From: Solirubrobacterales bacterium
Lineage (GTDB): Bacteria; Actinomycetota; Thermoleophilia; Solirubrobacterales; Solirubrobacteraceae
Reading direction: 5' to 3'
DNA length: 5,253 nt
Assembly (NCBI GenBank): GCA_025963955.1
Contig: JAOPZU010000565.1
Coordinates: 1-5,253 of the forward strand
Both the position numbers and the translations under genes were made by a program. How positions within the stretch are numbered: position 1 is the first letter of the stretch; each line of letters begins with the position of its first letter. Below the pieces are notes generated by a model that saw nothing but the letters and a program-made list of their open reading frames with translations, was not told the origin of the DNA and searched no databases. Of the stretch, positions 1-5,253 are shown piece after piece.

Positions 1-407
1 TGGATGCGGATGACCTGCGGGGCCGGCGCGGCGACCACCCCCGCGGACGGGTCGGCGGTCGCCCAGTGACCGACGAGCAGGCCGATCAGCAGCGTCACGA
101 GCAGCAGCCCGCCGAGGGCCAGGAAGGGTTGGCGGGCACGGAGCCACGCCTCCGCGCCGCCGGCCGGGACCCCGACGGGCACCGGTGGGCCGGGCGGTCC
201 GCCGTGGCCCGCCGGCTCCTGGCCCGGACCGACCAGGCCGAACTCGCGCGCGTCCGCCGCCAGGATGTCGAGGAACTCGGCGCGGGCCTGCGGCCGCCGC
301 GTCCCGCAGTGCAGGCAGTAGCGCTGGCTGCCGGTGAGCGGCGCGCGGCAGCCGACGCACGGCTCGCCGTCGGTCCCGTAGAGCTCGATGGTCGGGTCGG
401 CGATCAC
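1..407 (-). CDS. Zinc-ribbon, single-pass membrane protein (3' end beyond window)
   Basis: Not a gene I recognise by name. The visible part is 135 codons from GTG at 407, open to the left edge. Residues 17-34 form a C-x2-C-x10-C-x2-C zinc ribbon (C17, C20, C31, C34) with the core QRYCLHCG. A Gly/Pro-rich linker follows (about 60-85), then a basic stretch (AWLRARQ) and a hydrophobic helix at about 94-114. Basic residues before the helix suggest the ribbon is cytoplasmic and the unseen C-terminal part is outside. The start is well supported: AAGGAG lies 8 nt upstream, and GTG overlaps the TGA of the preceding lipoprotein gene (GTGA). It is therefore the last visible gene of the pst operon. It is paralogous to the divergent gene at 5111. 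A sensing, scaffolding or protease-adaptor role is possible, but the sequence does not show which. Confidence 0.85.
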   Translation of the reverse strand, partial: MIADPTIELYGTDGEPCVGCRAPLTGSQRYCLHCGTRRPQARAEFLDILAADAREFGLVGPGQEPAGHGGPPGPPVPVGVPAGGAEAWLRARQPFLALGGLLLVTLLIGLLVGHWATADPSAGVVAAPAPQVIRI

Positions 408-1159
408 GGGGTCTTCTCCTTGACGGGCAGGGACGGGGCGACGGACAGCTCGACGCGGGCGCCGGCGGTCGGTCCGACGAAGTAGAGGCGGAAGCGGACC
501 GGCTTCGGACCGGGCCTTGCGGGCAGCTTCGGCACGAGCGCCCGGCCGGCGGCGACGATGCGGCGCCCGCGCAGGGCGACCGCGAAGATCGGGACCTCGC
601 GCAGCGGCGCGCCCGCGTGGTTGCGGACGATGCCGGTGAGGTAGCGGCCGCCGGCGTCGCGCGCGAAGTGGACCTTCGAGAGGCCGACGCGGGGCGCCGT
701 CGCCACGGCGCGGCCGGTCCCGACGCGGACGGCGATCCGCTTCGGCGTGCCCGTCGCGGCGACCTGGTCGCTGACCCACCATGTCGACCGGCCCGGCCGC
801 ACGAGCCCGACGCGCTGGAGCGAGGGCTGCAGCCCCGCCGCGTCGTTACGGTAGACGCTCCGTCCGGCGGCGTCGCGGACGTCGATGAGCAGCGGCAGAT
901 CGGCTTCGGCCCTCGTCCGGCGCGCGGCCCGGAGCTCCACGGCCGCCGCGGTGCCGGCGCTCGTCGCGATGACGGCGGCGCGGCGGACGCGGACCGCCGG
1001 ATTGTCCTTCGCGATGCGCAGATTCGCGCGGGCCCGGATGAGGTGGCTGCCCTCGGCCGCGACCTTCGCGCTCTGCTCGGCCGTCGTCGTGCAGCCGGCG
1101 ACACCGCCGGCGAGCAGCACGGCCGCGCTCCCGACGCCCAGCGCGGCGGCGCGCCTCAC
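404..1159 (-). CDS. Putative lipoprotein with FxLYD-like C-terminal domain, pst-linked
   Basis: A 251-residue protein of unknown function. The N-terminus is a lipoprotein signal: MRR, a hydrophobic stretch (about 4-20), then the lipobox VAGC with C23 as the lipid-carrying residue. The mature part looks like two beta-rich regions. Residues about 55-160 contain LPLLIDVRDAAGRSVYRND and a WWV segment. Residues about 165-242 (GIVRN start, FRLYFVG near 223-229) resemble the FxLYD type of extracellular beta-sandwich; that match is by eye only. The start is GTG 1159, which overlaps the pstB stop (GTGA) and has GAGGGGG 7 nt upstream. The same frame stays open upstream to 2191, but that part is an out-of-frame shadow of pstB and pstA. 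It sits where phoU is commonly found. A surface-anchored accessory to phosphate uptake is a context inference only. Confidence 0.85.
   Translation of the reverse strand: MRRAAALGVGSAAVLLAGGVAGCTTTAEQSAKVAAEGSHLIRARANLRIAKDNPAVRVRRAAVIATSAGTAAAVELRAARRTRAEADLPLLIDVRDAAGRSVYRNDAAGLQPSLQRVGLVRPGRSTWWVSDQVAATGTPKRIAVRVGTGRAVATAPRVGLSKVHFARDAGGRYLTGIVRNHAGAPLREVPIFAVALRGRRIVAAGRALVPKLPARPGPKPVRFRLYFVGPTAGARVELSVAPSLPVKEKTP
416..421 (-). promoter_or_regulatory. Ribosome binding site of the zinc-ribbon gene
   Basis: AAGGAG on the minus strand, 8 nt before GTG 407. It lies inside the last codons of the lipoprotein gene and is the main reason for choosing this GTG as the start. Confidence 0.75.
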
Positions 1160-2073
1160 CCGAACGCCCCCTCGACGTAGTCCCGCGTGCGCTGCGCCCG
1201 CGGCGCGCCGAAGACCTGGTCCACGTCGCCGTACTCCACGAGGTCGCCCAGGTACATGAAGGCGACCTTGTCCGCGACGCGATGCGCCTGGGCGAGGTTG
1301 TGGGTCACGATGACCACCGCGAGCTCGCGCCGGAGCTCGGCGATGAGGTCCTCGATGATCGCCGAGGACTTCGGGTCGAGCGCCGAGCACGGCTCGTCCA
1401 TGAGCAGGACCTCGGGCTTCGTCGCGATCGCGCGGGCGATGCACAGGCGCTGCTGCTGCCCGCCCGAGAGCCGTAGCGCGGGCCGGTCCAGGTCCCCCGC
1501 GAGCTCGTCGTGGAGTCCGGCCCGGCGTAGCGCATCCACGACCTGGTGCTCGATCTCGCGACGTCCCGGGCGCTTGGCGTTCTGCACCCGGATGGCGTAG
1601 GCGACGTTGTCGAAGATGGACATCGGGAACGGGTTCGGCTGCTGGAAGACCATCGCGATCCGGCGGCGCAGCGCGGTCACGGAGATCTGCTCGATCTCCT
1701 CGCCGTCGAGCAGGACGTCGCCCTCCCGCGTCGCGCTCGTCGTCGTCTCCGTCAGGCGGTTGAGCGTGCGCAGCAACGTCGTCTTGCCGCAGCCGGACGG
1801 GCCGATCAGGGCGAGCACCTGACCCTGGTGGATCGACAGCGAGACGTCCTTGACCGCCGCCTCGCCGCCGTAGCGGATCGTCAGGTTCTCCACGCGCATC
1901 CGCTCGGGGCCGGCGGCGGCGTCGCGGACCGGGATCAGCGGGTCGTCCTCCGGCTTCACGGGGACCGGGACGGGGCGACGGTCCGGACGCAGCCGGCGCA
2001 CCGGGGGCGCGAGCGAGGGCACGGACCGGTCGAGGAACGGGTCGGCGGGACCGAGGTCTCGGGTGTCTTCCAT
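1156..2073 (-). CDS. pstB: Phosphate ABC transporter ATP-binding protein PstB
   Basis: The cytoplasmic ATPase that powers phosphate import through PstC/PstA. All ABC motifs are intact in the 305 residues: Walker A GPSGCGKTT (91-99), Q-loop within VFQQPNPFPMSIFDNVAYAI (142-161), signature LSGGQQQRL (202-210), Walker B EVLLMDEP (221-228), D-loop SALD (230-233) and switch His258 in VTHN. The PNPFPMSI.DNVAY and MDEPCSALDP strings are characteristic of PstB rather than other ABC ATPases. Its ATG overlaps the pstA stop by one base (TGATG), with GGAAGG 7 nt upstream. Family members are usually about 250-260 residues and begin near MRVENLTIRYGG, which here is residue 59. So this protein carries about 58 extra N-terminal residues, rich in Pro and Arg, unless translation really begins at Met59 (minus-strand ATG at 1899), where I see no good ribosome binding site. 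Confidence 0.97.
   Translation of the reverse strand: MEDTRDLGPADPFLDRSVPSLAPPVRRLRPDRRPVPVPVKPEDDPLIPVRDAAAGPERMRVENLTIRYGGEAAVKDVSLSIHQGQVLALIGPSGCGKTTLLRTLNRLTETTTSATREGDVLLDGEEIEQISVTALRRRIAMVFQQPNPFPMSIFDNVAYAIRVQNAKRPGRREIEHQVVDALRRAGLHDELAGDLDRPALRLSGGQQQRLCIARAIATKPEVLLMDEPCSALDPKSSAIIEDLIAELRRELAVVIVTHNLAQAHRVADKVAFMYLGDLVEYGDVDQVFGAPRAQRTRDYVEGAFG
1167..1173 (-). promoter_or_regulatory. Ribosome binding site of the lipoprotein gene
   Basis: GAGGGGG on the minus strand, 7 nt before GTG 1159, embedded in the last codons of pstB. It supports the short start at the lipobox-bearing N-terminus over the longer open frame. Confidence 0.55.
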
Positions 2074-3059
2074 CAGCTGGCCTTCCGGGAGGAGCGCCGT
2101 GCGATCGCGTCGACGGCAGCGTTGAGCAGCAGGACGATGAGCAGCAGGACGAAGGCGGCGGCGTAGGCCTTCTGCGGGGCGTTGCCCTCACCCGCGGGCG
2201 AGGCGCCGTAGACGTAGCTCGTGAGCGTCGAGCCGGTGCCGCGGAGCAGGCCGATCCCGGGGATCCCGTCCTGCGGCTCGATCTGCAGCGTGGCGCCGAG
2301 CAGGACGACGACGATCGCCGTGTCCCCCACTATGCGGCCCATGCCGAGCGCGGCCCCCGTGGCGATGTTCGGTCGCACCTGCGGCAGCAGGACCTCGCGG
2401 ACGGTGCAGATGCGGGTCTTCCCGAGGGCCCAAGAGGCCTCCCGGGTGAGCGCGCCGACGGCCAGCAGCCCCTCGCGCGTGGCACCGAAGATCAGCGGCA
2501 GCGCGATGAGCGACATCATGGTCCCGGCCGCCAGGAACGACCGGCCGAAGACGCCACCGCCGGAGGCGGTGAAGGACAGCGGCGCGAAGATGCTCTGCTG
2601 GAAGATGGCCAGGCCGAAGATCGCGATGACGATGTCCGGCGTGCCGGCGACGACCTCGATGCCGGACTCGACCGCGCGGGCCAGGGCCCTGGGCTTGCCG
2701 TACTCGACGAGCCACACGGCGGACACGACGCCGAGCGGCGTGGCGATGCCGATACCGAGGACGGTCAGCAGCAGCGTCCCGAGAACCGGATCCAGGATGC
2801 CGCCGGCCTCGTCCTGCTTCAGGCTCGCCTCGGGGCGGCTCGTGAGCAGGCCGAGGTCGAGGTACTGCAGGCCGCGGTAGCCCATGTAGCCGACGATCGC
2901 CGCGGCGACCGCGCACAGCGCGAGCCCGCAGCCCCAGGCGGCCGCGAACGCGAGCCGGTGGCTCCAGCGCCAGTCGCGCGGGGAGTCGCGCTTGGGCTTC
3001 GGCCGCAGCGGGGACGGCGCGGCGCCCGCGGGCGGACGATCGAGGACCGGGGTCACCAT
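2073..3059 (-). CDS. pstA: Phosphate ABC transporter permease PstA
   Basis: One of the two inner-membrane channel subunits of the Pst importer, 328 residues. The N-terminal 35 or so residues are cytoplasmic and Pro/Lys/Arg-rich. Six hydrophobic segments follow at about 37-60, 94-118, 138-157, 174-196, 236-256 and 298-318. The ABC-permease coupling loop (EAA motif) that contacts PstB is EASWALGKTRICTVREVLLP (207-226). The GMGRIVGDTA stretch (239-248) matches the conserved GRAxGETA region of PstA, with Asp in place of the more usual Glu. PGTPD-like loop residues (GTPDIVIAIFGL, 139-150) are also typical. ATG 3059 directly follows the pstC TAG with no gap and has only a weak, distant ribosome binding site (AGGGG, 12 nt), so translation probably depends on ribosomes finishing pstC. 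GTG at the second codon is an alternative start. Confidence 0.96.
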   Translation of the reverse strand: MVTPVLDRPPAGAAPSPLRPKPKRDSPRDWRWSHRLAFAAAWGCGLALCAVAAAIVGYMGYRGLQYLDLGLLTSRPEASLKQDEAGGILDPVLGTLLLTVLGIGIATPLGVVSAVWLVEYGKPRALARAVESGIEVVAGTPDIVIAIFGLAIFQQSIFAPLSFTASGGGVFGRSFLAAGTMMSLIALPLIFGATREGLLAVGALTREASWALGKTRICTVREVLLPQVRPNIATGAALGMGRIVGDTAIVVVLLGATLQIEPQDGIPGIGLLRGTGSTLTSYVYGASPAGEGNAPQKAYAAAFVLLLIVLLLNAAVDAIARRSSRKAS

Positions 3060-4064
3060 CTAGATCCGGATCCCCTGGCGGCGCATCGGCAGCTTCGCGA
3101 CGTAGCCGCCGATCGACAGCACGAGGCTCGAGAGCAGCAGCAGCAGCGCGAAGGCGTAGACGGTCGAGCGGATCGCGGGCGCGTTGATGGCGTCGACGTT
3201 CTCGACCATGCTCGCGGCGAGCGACCGGATCGGCTCGAAGAGGAAGGTCACGCCGTCCTGCGGCTTCGGGGAGAACCCGCGGGAGCCGGAGACCATCGAG
3301 ATCATCACGGCCTCGCCGAGCGCGCGGGCGGTCGCAAGGACCGCGGCCGCCACGATCGCCGGGCGCGCCGCGCGGACGGACACCCCCCAGATCGCCTCCC
3401 AGCGGTTGGCGCCGAGGGCGCTCGCCCCCTCCCGCCAGCCGGACGGGATCGCGATCAGCGCGTCCACGATGATGGCGATCATGATCGGCGTGATCATCAC
3501 CGTGAGGATCACGACCGCGACCAGCACGCCGGTGCCGTCGAGCTGCACGATGAACTGGACCGACGCGCGCCGCTCAGGCGTGATGAGGTGGCGCCCGACG
3601 AACGGCGCGAGGACGAGGATGCCGATCAGCCCGTAGATCACCGAGGGCACGGCGGCGAGCAGGCGCACCGCGGGGACGACGACCGTGCGCAGCCGCCGTG
3701 GCGCGAACTCGACGATGAAGATCGCGCTGAAGACGGCGAAGACCAGCCCGACGGCGACCGCGACGAGCGTCGTCAGCAGCGTCCCGTAGACCAGCGGCCA
3801 CGCCTTCAGGTGGTAGGCCGTGGCCGGCGGGGTCCGGGACGTCGTGATCATCCCGTTGACCTGGCGGTCGACGTCGCCGCCGTGTCCGAGCCAGGCAAGG
3901 CCGCCGTTGTGCTGCAGCGTCGGCCACGCGCGTACGGCGACGAAGACCACCATCAGCACGATGATGAGCAGGACCAGGCAGGCCACGGCGCCGAGGCGCC
4001 AGGCGGCCTGCCGGTCCGTCCAGGGGCCACCGGCGGGCCGCAGACGAACAGCGAACGAGGACAT
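3060..4064 (-). CDS. pstC: Phosphate ABC transporter permease PstC
   Basis: Partner of PstA in the membrane channel of the Pst phosphate importer, 334 residues. Six hydrophobic segments lie at about 25-46, 93-119, 128-153, 178-203, 236-258 and 300-321. A sizeable outside loop lies between the first two, and a second loop at about 260-298. The EAA coupling loop is EGASALGANRWEAIWGV (212-228). LAAVPSVIYGLIGILVLAPF (136-155) and ARALGEAVMISMVSG (246-260) are characteristic PstC segments. ATG 4064 has GGAG 8 nt upstream, within the 25-bp gap after pstS. The stop TAG abuts the ATG of pstA. Length and motif order are normal for the family; I see no truncation or frameshift. The assignment as PstC rather than PstA rests on gene order (S-C-A-B) and on these segments. 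Confidence 0.96.
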   Translation of the reverse strand: MSSFAVRLRPAGGPWTDRQAAWRLGAVACLVLLIIVLMVVFVAVRAWPTLQHNGGLAWLGHGGDVDRQVNGMITTSRTPPATAYHLKAWPLVYGTLLTTLVAVAVGLVFAVFSAIFIVEFAPRRLRTVVVPAVRLLAAVPSVIYGLIGILVLAPFVGRHLITPERRASVQFIVQLDGTGVLVAVVILTVMITPIMIAIIVDALIAIPSGWREGASALGANRWEAIWGVSVRAARPAIVAAAVLATARALGEAVMISMVSGSRGFSPKPQDGVTFLFEPIRSLAASMVENVDAINAPAIRSTVYAFALLLLLSSLVLSIGGYVAKLPMRRQGIRI

Positions 4065-4089
4065 GCGCGCGTCTCCGGCCCGCGTCCGC

Positions 4090-4950
4090 TCAGCCGAGCG
4101 GGATGTAGTTCGCCGCGATGATCTTCTGCGCGGGCTTGCTCTTCTGGATCCAGGTGATGAACGTCTTCGCCGCGCCCGTGGCCGGCCCGCGCGTCACCTC
4201 GTAGTAGTTGCGCACGCCCGGGTACTGCCCGGACTTCGCGCCCTGCAGGGTGCAGCCGACGCCGGCGAAGGACACGGCGTGCACGTCCCTCTGGGAGGCG
4301 TAGTAGCCCGAGTTGTAGCCGATGGCGTTGGGGTCGGCCGCGACCGAGGACTCGACGAGGCCGTCCGACGGCTTCAGCGCGGCGAGGCTCGAGATGCTCG
4401 AGCCGCCGAGCAGCAGCGACTGGACCAGGGGCGGGAGCGAGGAGGCCGACGTGCGGCCGATCAGGTCGATCGTGCCGGAGACGGTGGCGCCGGGGACGTC
4501 CGACCAGTCACGGACCTTCCCGGTCCAGATCGCCTGGGCCTGCTGGAGCGAGAGGTTCGGGAGCTTGTTCGCCGGGTTCGTGTCGAAGCAGAAGAAGTCC
4601 TTGGCGATCGGGTAGAAGACCAGCCCCTTCGGATCGCTGTCGCGCGGGTCGCGGGCGGCGTTGCCGATCGAGACGCGGCCGGCCGCCGCGTCGGCGATGC
4701 CCACCTCGCCCCCGCCCTGGGCGAGCTTGAACTTGATCTTCCCGGGATAGAGCTTCACGTACTTCTTGGCGAGCTGGGCGACGAGCGGGGCGGAGCCGGT
4801 GGCGCCGCTGATCGTGATGACCTTCGTCTTGGCGGCCGCGGTGGCCGTGTAGTGGAAGCCGGCCGGGGAGGCCGCCGCGAGGGAGGGCGCAGCGAGGGCC
4901 GTGAGGCCGGTGGCGACGAGGGCGAGGCTCGCGCGACGGGGGGCGTGCAT
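4090..4950 (-). CDS. pstS: Phosphate-binding protein PstS (secreted)
   Basis: The extracytoplasmic receptor that captures inorganic phosphate and delivers it to PstC/PstA, 286 residues. Residues 1-27 are a signal peptide: MHAPRRASLALV with twin Arg at 5-6, a hydrophobic core, and a likely cleavage near SLAAAS. Ligand-site segments by family position are SGATGSAPL (49-57), the Gly-rich GGGEVGIADAAAGR (79-92) leading to R100/D101, and GRTSASSLPP (165-174), where R166 is probably the phosphate-contacting Arg. GYNSGYY (211-217) is also typical. There is no lipobox Cys, unlike most Gram-positive PstS. The two Cys, C121 and C233, are in the mature part. The frame is open upstream to 5133, but ATG 4950 is chosen because it begins the signal peptide and has AGAGGAG 10 nt upstream. 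It is the first gene of the operon. Confidence 0.95.
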   Translation of the reverse strand: MHAPRRASLALVATGLTALAAPSLAAASPAGFHYTATAAAKTKVITISGATGSAPLVAQLAKKYVKLYPGKIKFKLAQGGGEVGIADAAAGRVSIGNAARDPRDSDPKGLVFYPIAKDFFCFDTNPANKLPNLSLQQAQAIWTGKVRDWSDVPGATVSGTIDLIGRTSASSLPPLVQSLLLGGSSISSLAALKPSDGLVESSVAADPNAIGYNSGYYASQRDVHAVSFAGVGCTLQGAKSGQYPGVRNYYEVTRGPATGAAKTFITWIQKSKPAQKIIAANYIPLG

Positions 4951-4960
4951 GGTTCTGGGA

Positions 4961-4967
4961 CTCCTCT
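4961..4967 (-). promoter_or_regulatory. Ribosome binding site of pstS
   Basis: AGAGGAG on the minus strand, 10 nt before ATG 4950. It selects this start over upstream in-frame starts such as ATG 5133, which would put about 61 unrelated residues before the signal peptide. Confidence 0.7.
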
Positions 4968-5021
4968 GGCGGGGTTCTGTTGAGCGCGTTCCGACGGTCG
5001 GATCGCGGGGTGCGGATCCCC

Positions 5022-5027
5022 ACCCTA
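5022..5027 (-). promoter_or_regulatory. Candidate -10 element for the pst operon
   Basis: TAGGGT on the minus strand, at the A/T-rich edge of the divergent region, fits an actinobacterial-style -10 and would give a pstS leader of about 65 nt. No convincing -35 stands at 16-18 bp, as would be expected of an activator-dependent promoter such as a phosphate-starvation promoter. This is a guess from composition and position. Confidence 0.3.
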
Positions 5028-5032
5028 GCTGA

Positions 5033-5065
5033 AACATGACTAAGCTGATCTGGATTAGTCGTATT
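5033..5065. promoter_or_regulatory. Imperfect inverted repeat, candidate operator
   Basis: The perfect arms are GACTAA (5038-5043) and TTAGTC (5055-5060), separated by 11 bp. Extended outward to 5033 and 5065, the arms match at 9 of 11 positions (consensus TTAGTCRTRTT reading outward). It lies in the A/T-richest part of the window (about 41% G+C over 46 bp), midway between the divergent pstS and zinc-ribbon starts. A second weak feature is a direct repeat on the minus strand, TCAGCTTAG and TCAGCTAG, 16 bp apart. A dimeric regulator acting on both genes is the natural reading. The arms do not match the Streptomyces PHO-box core GTTCACC. Confidence 0.45.
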
Positions 5066-5067
5066 GT
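5062..5067 (+). promoter_or_regulatory. Candidate -10 element for the divergent zinc-ribbon gene
   Basis: TATTGT shares four of six bases with TATAAT and is the most A/T-rich hexamer ahead of GTG 5111, implying a leader of about 35-40 nt. No good -35 is visible, and it overlaps the outer arm of the inverted repeat. Low certainty. Confidence 0.25.
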
Positions 5068-5110
5068 CTGGCTTCGGTGCCGTCCGCGGCCGGCACCCAC
5101 CCCGCTCCTC

Positions 5111-5253
5111 GTGCCTGCTCCCACGCCCCCCACCTGCTCCTCCTGCCGCGGCCCCCTGCGGGCGGGACAGCGCTACTGCCTGCACTGCGGCGCGCGCAGC
5201 GCGGCGCCGCGGGTCGACTACCTGGCCGAGCTCGGGCTGGGCGCGGGACCGGT
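5111..5253 (+). CDS. Zinc-ribbon protein, paralogue of the gene at the left edge (3' end beyond window)
   Basis: A partial gene of 47 full codons, open to the right edge, divergent from pstS. After a short Pro/Thr-rich lead (VPAPTPPT) comes a zinc ribbon C-x2-C-x10-C-x2-C with C9, C12, C23 and C26 and the core GQRYCLHCGAR. Over the 21 residues from the first Cys, 14 are identical to the minus-strand protein starting at 407, with the same Cys spacing. The similarity continues weakly into a following R-x-(D/E)-(Y/F)-L-x-x-L motif (residues 34-41 here). GTG 5111 is the only reasonable in-frame start nearby, but it has no clear ribosome binding site, so the start is less certain than the gene itself. 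Whether it also has a transmembrane helix cannot be seen. Function unknown. It is separated from pstS by 160 bp and may share the pst control region. Confidence 0.75.
   Translation, partial: MPAPTPPTCSSCRGPLRAGQRYCLHCGARSAAPRVDYLAELGLGAGP

Noticed and set aside
404..2191. A single minus-strand open frame long enough for a 595-residue fusion protein
   Set aside because: Its first 344 codons are out of frame with pstB and the end of pstA and give low-complexity Arg/Pro/Gly sequence. The real gene starts at GTG 1159, with a lipobox signal peptide and its own ribosome binding site.
2958..4121. Plus-strand open frame of 387 codons antisense to pstC
   Set aside because: It lies opposite an unmistakable pstC and encodes Arg/Asp/His-rich low-complexity sequence, typical of antisense frames in high-GC DNA. 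The similar plus-strand frames at 66-485, 617-1180, 1546-2166, 2221-2880 and 3820-4983 are rejected for the same reason.
4990..5012. Small hairpins in the pstS leader (TCCGA-CGG-TCGGA at 4990-5002) as a riboswitch or attenuator
   Set aside because: The stem is only 5 bp, with no terminator U-run and no recognisable riboswitch core. Such stems are common by chance at this base composition.
4951..5133. N-terminal extension of PstS starting at ATG 5133
   Set aside because: It would place 61 unrelated residues before a clear signal peptide and run through the A/T-rich promoter region. ATG 4950 has a good ribosome binding site.
304..5190. The opposed 23-nt identical stretches as ends of an invertible or mobile segment
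   Set aside because: The identity falls within the conserved codons of two paralogous zinc ribbons, and the flanking DNA diverges at once. There is no transposase, recombinase or target-site duplication, so shared ancestry explains it better.

Overview
This window holds a high-GC (roughly 70%) bacterial high-affinity phosphate-uptake operon. The heavy G/C third-position bias, the frequent GTG starts and the style of the proteins suggest an actinobacterium. My impression is the Thermoleophilia/Solirubrobacterales side of the phylum, but that is inference from style; no marker gene here proves it.

Layout. Almost everything is on the minus strand and is read from right to left: pstS (4950 to 4090), pstC (4064 to 3060), pstA (3059 to 2073), pstB (2073 to 1156), a putative lipoprotein gene (1159 to 404), and a zinc-ribbon membrane protein gene that starts at 407 and runs off the left edge. 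The junctions are very tight: 25 bp between pstS and pstC, 0 bp between pstC and pstA, a 1-bp TGATG overlap between pstA and pstB, and 4-bp GTGA overlaps at the next two junctions. This is strong evidence for one translationally coupled transcript. Right of pstS lies a 160-bp divergent intergenic region whose core (about 5026-5071) is clearly A/T-richer than the rest and carries an imperfect inverted repeat. Beyond it, a second zinc-ribbon gene starts on the plus strand at GTG 5111 and runs off the right edge.

How the genes work together. PstS captures phosphate outside the membrane, PstC and PstA form the channel, and PstB is the ATPase. The usual next gene, phoU, is absent from the visible part. 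In its place are two genes I cannot assign to a known function: a secreted lipoprotein with a possible FxLYD-like beta domain, and a protein with a cytoplasmic zinc ribbon followed by a transmembrane helix.

Most notable observation. The zinc-ribbon proteins at the two ends of the window are paralogues. They share the C-x2-C-x10-C-x2-C core with 14 of 21 residues identical, including QRYCLHCG, and a 23-nt stretch that is identical in DNA. The pst operon is therefore bracketed by two members of the same uncharacterised family. The transporter itself is conventional; anything new here lies in these flanking genes and in the shared promoter region.
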